Shown in pieces: positions 14,358 through 17,343 of a stretch of DNA of 17,343 nucleotides (within the stretch, counting starts at the first letter, position 1; each line of letters begins with the position of its first letter). The DNA comes from an uncultured Bacteroidia bacterium (GTDB lineage: Bacteria > Bacteroidota > Bacteroidia > Bacteroidales > UBA932). The notes below the pieces were generated by a model. The model was not told where the DNA came from, searched no databases, and saw nothing but the letters and a program-made list of their open reading frames with translations. The stretch is taken from NCBI GenBank assembly GCA_902773305.1, contig CACYEB010000154.1:1-17343 (forward strand), given 5' to 3'. Both the position numbers and the translations under genes were made by a program.

Positions 14358-14759
14358 ATGAAAACGAGAATCCTGCTTACATTGGTTCTGACTATGGCTT
14401 GTGCGAACGCATTCGGGCAGAAAATCACCGATGCCAGCTACTCCACGATAGGTTACATCGGCAGCGACGGCAGAGTTCAGAATGCCAGCTACTCCACTAT
14501 CGGTCACTTCTATCTGGACGGTACTGTAAAGAATGCCAACTACCAGACCATAGGACACATCAAGAGTGACGGTGCGGTACAGAACGCCAATTACCAGATT
14601 GTCGGATACATCAAGAGCGACGGTACGGTACAGAATGCCAATTACTCTACAATAGGTCATATAAGGGACGGCAAGATTCAGGACGCCGGCTACAGGACAA
14701 TCGCCCACGCCGATGGCGTCAAGGCCAAGTGGGCCGCATACTTCATCTTCTTCTGGTAG
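14358..14759 (+). CDS. Secreted 17-residue-repeat protein (5-fold beta-flower type)
   Basis: This 133-residue protein has a signal peptide at about 1-20 (MKTRILLTLVLTMACANAFG). It then has five copies of a 17-residue unit with the pattern NAxYxTIGxIxSDGxVQ, starting at residues 25, 42, 59, 76 and 93. A shorter last unit from 109 (DAGYRTIAHADG) leads into an aromatic C-terminus AAYFIFFW. I associate this architecture with the Bacteroidota '5-fold beta-flower' proteins, whose function is unknown to me; the match is from memory. It is predicted to be periplasmic or surface-exposed. I chose the ATG at 14358 because it starts a normal signal peptide; ATG 14352 and GTG 14328 are in frame upstream. 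The next gene starts one base after the stop. Confidence 0.75.
   Translation: MKTRILLTLVLTMACANAFGQKITDASYSTIGYIGSDGRVQNASYSTIGHFYLDGTVKNANYQTIGHIKSDGAVQNANYQIVGYIKSDGTVQNANYSTIGHIRDGKIQDAGYRTIAHADGVKAKWAAYFIFFW
14430..14729 (+). repeat. 51-bp tandem repeats encoding the beta-flower blades
   Basis: Imperfect direct repeats begin at 14430, 14481, 14532, 14583 and 14634 with an exact 51-bp step, then at 14682 after a 48-bp step. Each opens with a version of AATGCCA(G/A)(C/T)TAC. Different units share different third-position changes, which suggests duplication or gene conversion within the array. Confidence 0.8.
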
Positions 14760-14760
14760 A

Positions 14761-15399
14761 ATGTCCGGCAAGTTCGATACCTGTTTCTTTGAGCGGTATG
14801 CTCAAATTTCCCTGGCTTCGCTGCTTGGGCGGGAATTCGACTGTCTGGAAAACCGCGACCGACCCGATCTGCAAAGTCCCGACGGCAAGAGCATCGGGAT
14901 AGAGGTGACGCGGGCAATGGAAGAGAGCCGCGATGCCGAGCGGGACCTGCTTATGGATATGGCCGGCATCACCAAAGGCCGCAGCGATTACGAGACCGAC
15001 CAGATACTCCGCTACGGATATGCGTTCGGTTTGGGCAAGGGCCGCTACATAGGGGCAAAGGAGTTGATGTATTGGAAAATGGCGCTGCCTATGCGGCGCA
15101 TCATAGAGAGCAAGGTGGACAAATGCGGCAACGGTTTTTACGGAGAATTCAAGAAGATGGGGCTTTACATTTTCAGTAAAGACGACCTGGAAGAGAGGGA
15201 TGCCATAAAGATCATGCACTATACCATCGGATGCCAGAAATACCAGTCGGTTAAATATAACCGGCTCTACCTTGCCGATGTAAACGACCTGTTCGTATGC
15301 AATCTGGAAGACGGTCTCCAGGAGAGTTCGCGTATGCTCCGGTATCTCGTGTCCAAGGAGCAGCGGGAAGACTTCTACCGAAAGGCGGTGGAGGAGTAA
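14761..15399 (+). CDS. Unrecognised protein with a possible PD-(D/E)XK nuclease-like N-terminus
   Basis: This 212-residue soluble protein has no signal peptide or membrane segment. Near the N-terminus, E30, then RPDL (34-37), then GIEVT (46-50) gives an E-(x)n-PD-(x)11-ExT pattern on predicted strands. This resembles the core of PD-(D/E)XK nucleases, though the usual lysine is a threonine (ExT). The motif DRPDLQ...GIEVT(R/Q) recurs, to my memory, in uncharacterised Bacteroidota proteins. The remainder is charged and mixed helix/strand. The start is the ATG one base after the beta-flower stop, so the two are translationally coupled. The stop abuts the stop codon of the convergent TSCPD gene with no gap. 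A function cannot be given. Confidence 0.7.
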   Translation: MSGKFDTCFFERYAQISLASLLGREFDCLENRDRPDLQSPDGKSIGIEVTRAMEESRDAERDLLMDMAGITKGRSDYETDQILRYGYAFGLGKGRYIGAKELMYWKMALPMRRIIESKVDKCGNGFYGEFKKMGLYIFSKDDLEERDAIKIMHYTIGCQKYQSVKYNRLYLADVNDLFVCNLEDGLQESSRMLRYLVSKEQREDFYRKAVEE

Positions 15400-15693
15400 C
15401 TATAGCTGCCTGAGGGCGCGGGCAAGCTGGTCGGGGCAGCTGGTGCCGCGTCCCTTGCAATCGATTCCTTCGAGACGGCCAATCACATCGGCCACCTTCA
15501 TTCCGGCACAGAGTTTCGCAACCCCCTGGGTATTGCCGTGGCAACCCTGAGTATATTGGATCCTGCGGATGACATCACCCTCTGTCTCTATGTCTATCTG
15601 CTGCGAGCACACAACCGGACACGTCTGGAAAGATGTCCTGCGCACTCCGCCCTCAAAAGAGTCGGCTATCTTTATGACATCATAGACATCCAT
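15400..15693 (-). CDS. TSCPD domain protein (TIGR03905-like)
   Basis: This is a 97-residue protein. The core VCSQQIDIE ... GCHGNTQGVAKL ... GMKVADVIGRLEGIDCKG ... GTSCPDQLARAL matches the small TSCPD family, related to a domain at the end of some ribonucleotide reductases. Cysteines at 25, 29, 51, 62, 79 and 86 could bind a metal. Biological function unknown. The first roughly 20 residues (MDVYDVIKIADSFEGG) go beyond the usual start of the family, so translation may begin later, for example at a GTG at codon 17. The ATG lies four bases after the prfA stop, so it is the last gene of the tcdA-prfA operon. Confidence 0.85.
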   Translation of the reverse strand: MDVYDVIKIADSFEGGVRRTSFQTCPVVCSQQIDIETEGDVIRRIQYTQGCHGNTQGVAKLCAGMKVADVIGRLEGIDCKGRGTSCPDQLARALRQL

Positions 15694-15697
15694 CCCG

Positions 15698-16789
15698 TTA
15701 TTCCTCTTCTCCTGCAGCCTTCAGCCGTTCGGCATTCTCGGCTATCTGCAACTGGTCTATGAGTTCCTGGATTTCACCGTCCATAAAGACGGGCAGGTTG
15801 TACATAGTGTAGCCTATGCGGTGGTCGGTGACGCGGCTCTGGGGATAATTGTAGGTGCGGATCTTGGCACTGCGGTCGCCGGTGGATACCAGGGTCTTGC
15901 GCTTGGCGGCAATCTCGCTCATGTACTTCTGATACTCGAAATTGTACAGACGGGTACGAAGCTCTTCCAGAGCCTTTTCAAAGTTCTTTATCTGAGACTT
16001 CTGGTCCTGGCACTGCACCACCAGTCCGGTGGGGATATGGGTCAGGCGCACTGCGGAATAAGTTGTGTTCACACACTGTCCGCCCGGACCCGATGCGCAA
16101 TAGGTATCCTTGCGCACATCGTTCATATTCAGATCTACGTCAAACTCATCCGCCTCCGGCAGAACTGCCACCGAAGCGGCACTGGTATGTACACGGCCCT
16201 GGGTCTCTGTCTGCGGTACACGCTGCACGCGATGCACTCCACTCTCATATTTCAAAGTGCCATATACCTTCTCTCCGGAAATCTTGCAAACCACCTCCTT
16301 GTAACCGCCCATTGCACCTTCGCTGAAAGAGTTGACCTCCATTTTCCAGCCCTTCTTCTCGCAATATTTGGCGTACATACGAAAAAGGTCGCCGGCAAAG
16401 ATGGCCGCCTCGTCGCCGCCGGTGCCGCCGCGGATCTCAAGGATGGCATTCTTGTCATCTTCGGGGTCTGCGGGAATCAGCAGCAGTTTGATATCCTCTT
16501 CCATCTTGGGGAGGCGCTCCTCTATCTCGGCAGCCTCAGCCTTGGCCATCTCGCGAAGGTCGGGATCCTTCTCGTTCAGGAGGATATCCTTGGCAATATC
16601 CAGGCTCTCCACCTGGCGGCGATATTCCGCACCGGCGGCCATAATGGGCTCCAATTCCTTATATTCCTTGTTAACCTGCACAAAGCGCTTCATATCGGCA
16701 ATCAGCTCGGGATCTGCCAACTGCTGCTGCAGCGAAGCGTACTTCGCCTTGAGGTCTTCCAGTTTCTCCAGTAATTTATTTTCTGCCAT
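15698..16789 (-). CDS. prfA: Peptide chain release factor 1
   Basis: RF1 recognises UAA and UAG stop codons in the ribosomal A site and triggers peptide release. The 363-residue length is standard. The stop-codon-reading P-x-T motif is PQT at 192-194 within RVQRVPQTETQGRVHTSA. The catalytic GGQ is at 236-238 in SGPGGQCVNTTYSAVRLTH. The N-terminal helical domain (about 1-100) and the GGTGGDEAAIFAGDLFRMY block (121-139) complete the family pattern. RF1 rather than RF2 is indicated by PxT in place of SPF and by the lack of a frameshift site. It sits 24 bases after tcdA and four bases before the TSCPD gene. Confidence 0.97.
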   Translation of the reverse strand: MAENKLLEKLEDLKAKYASLQQQLADPELIADMKRFVQVNKEYKELEPIMAAGAEYRRQVESLDIAKDILLNEKDPDLREMAKAEAAEIEERLPKMEEDIKLLLIPADPEDDKNAILEIRGGTGGDEAAIFAGDLFRMYAKYCEKKGWKMEVNSFSEGAMGGYKEVVCKISGEKVYGTLKYESGVHRVQRVPQTETQGRVHTSAASVAVLPEADEFDVDLNMNDVRKDTYCASGPGGQCVNTTYSAVRLTHIPTGLVVQCQDQKSQIKNFEKALEELRTRLYNFEYQKYMSEIAAKRKTLVSTGDRSAKIRTYNYPQSRVTDHRIGYTMYNLPVFMDGEIQELIDQLQIAENAERLKAAGEEE

Positions 16790-16813
16790 AATAGTCTGAA
16801 AAATCGCGCAAAA

Positions 16814-17343
16814 TTAGTGATTTTTCCTGAGGAAATCAATTGCTGCCTGAGCACACACACAGCCGAACACGGCGGGCATATAGGAGATGGTGCCCACCTG
16901 GCTCTTCTTGTTGCGGCCGGCATCCTCCACAATGGCCTCCCTATCTGGAAGTTCTTCGCTGAAAACCACCTTGAAACCCCTCTCGATGCCGCGCTTGCGC
17001 AGTTTCTTGCGCACGATATAAGCCAGCGGACAGTTATATGATTTGCTCAGGTCCACCAGACGGACCTTGGTGGCGTCGTATTTGGCACCGGCCCCCATTG
17101 AGCTAACGTGCGGGATGCCGCTTTTCACGCAGTACTCTATCAGCGCCAGCTTGGGAGCCAGCGTGTCAATCGCATCCACCAGAAAATCGATCTCGAAACT
17201 GCCCAGCATCTGCGGCACGTTCTCTTCGGTGAGATATTCCTGGATCTTGGTGATCCGGATTTCGGGGTTGATGTCTTTGAGACGCGCCTCCATCACCTCC
17301 ACCTTTACGTGCCCCATATTGGAATCGGTGGCCAGCAACTGGC
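16814..17343 (-). CDS. tcdA: tRNA threonylcarbamoyladenosine dehydratase (partial, N-terminus outside the window)
   Basis: TcdA (CsdL/YgdL) is a ThiF/E1-like enzyme that uses ATP to cyclise the t6A modification at tRNA position 37 to ct6A. The visible 176 residues begin QLLATDSNMGHVKVEVMEARLKDINP, the region just after the nucleotide-binding glycine motif, which is cut off by the window edge. FLVDAIDTLAPKLALI, SSMGAGAKYDATKVRL, DLSKSYNCPLA and the R-x-x-LRKRGI segment are typical of the TcdA/CsdL branch. The C-terminal GTISYMPAVFGCVCAQAAIDFL forms the membrane-associating tail end of the family. The reading frame is open to the last base, so no start can be given. It is upstream of prfA on the same strand. 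Confidence 0.88.
   Translation of the reverse strand, partial: QLLATDSNMGHVKVEVMEARLKDINPEIRITKIQEYLTEENVPQMLGSFEIDFLVDAIDTLAPKLALIEYCVKSGIPHVSSMGAGAKYDATKVRLVDLSKSYNCPLAYIVRKKLRKRGIERGFKVVFSEELPDREAIVEDAGRNKKSQVGTISYMPAVFGCVCAQAAIDFLRKNH

Noticed and set aside
14430..14729. Regular 51-bp repeats as a CRISPR array
   Set aside because: There are no spacers; the repeats are contiguous, in frame and encode a regular protein repeat behind a signal peptide.

Overview
The window reads as chromosomal DNA of a fairly GC-rich member of the Bacteroidales (Bacteroidota), probably a gut-type lineage; I cannot name the genus. Three things support this. The genes include Bacteroidota-typical families (a DUF4293 membrane protein, a '5-fold beta-flower' type repeat protein, a small FRKDGKFP/NKELRKRGI protein). 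Several AT-rich gaps carry the Bacteroidota -7 promoter motif TAnnTTTG, once with a perfect TTTG at 19-nt spacing. Start regions lack strong Shine-Dalgarno sequences. Almost everything is housekeeping; I see no insertion sequence, prophage, CRISPR array or plasmid gene.

Layout. 1-1177 (+): the tail of an unknown gene, ammonia-type NAD synthetase nadE, and a small cysteine-rich membrane-anchored protein. 1233-3817 (-): dnaX (clamp-loader gamma/tau) followed by lptB (LPS-export ATPase). 3870-5737 (+): an M16 zinc peptidase and a class I O-methyltransferase. 5838-8014 (-): galK and galM, two adjacent enzymes of galactose use. 8110-8182 (+): tRNA-Gly(CCC) with its own terminator. 8245-11252 (+): a secreted M23 peptidase with LysM and a secreted TPR protein, joined by a TAGTG stop/start overlap. 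11254-12147 (-): a SirB1-like transglutaminase-fold protein. 12194-14075 (+): a DUF4293 membrane protein and RmuC. 14144-15399 (+): a small accessory patch with a 36-codon ORF behind its own promoter-like region, a secreted 51-bp-repeat beta-flower protein, and an unrecognised protein with a nuclease-like E/PD/ExT pattern. 15400-17343 (-): tcdA (truncated by the window edge), prfA and a TSCPD protein, an operon with a translation theme.

Working together: galK and galM overlap by 25 nt and act on galactose (galM makes the alpha anomer that galK phosphorylates). LptB energises LPS export. The M23-LysM protein and the TPR protein are both exported and probably act at the envelope. TcdA modifies tRNA and PrfA terminates translation.

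The most interesting non-coding signals are three. A 26-bp sequence is shared exactly by two intergenic regions 4.5 kb apart, both times just after the last gene of an operon and before a T run, so it looks like a dispersed terminator-type element. Several promoters lie so close to start codons that leaderless or near-leaderless mRNAs are expected (dnaX, the transglutaminase-like gene, possibly the M16 peptidase). A dyad plus -7 element precedes a 36-codon ORF that may encode a microprotein. No wholly new multi-gene system is evident; the 14.1-15.4 kb patch is the best candidate for something undescribed.
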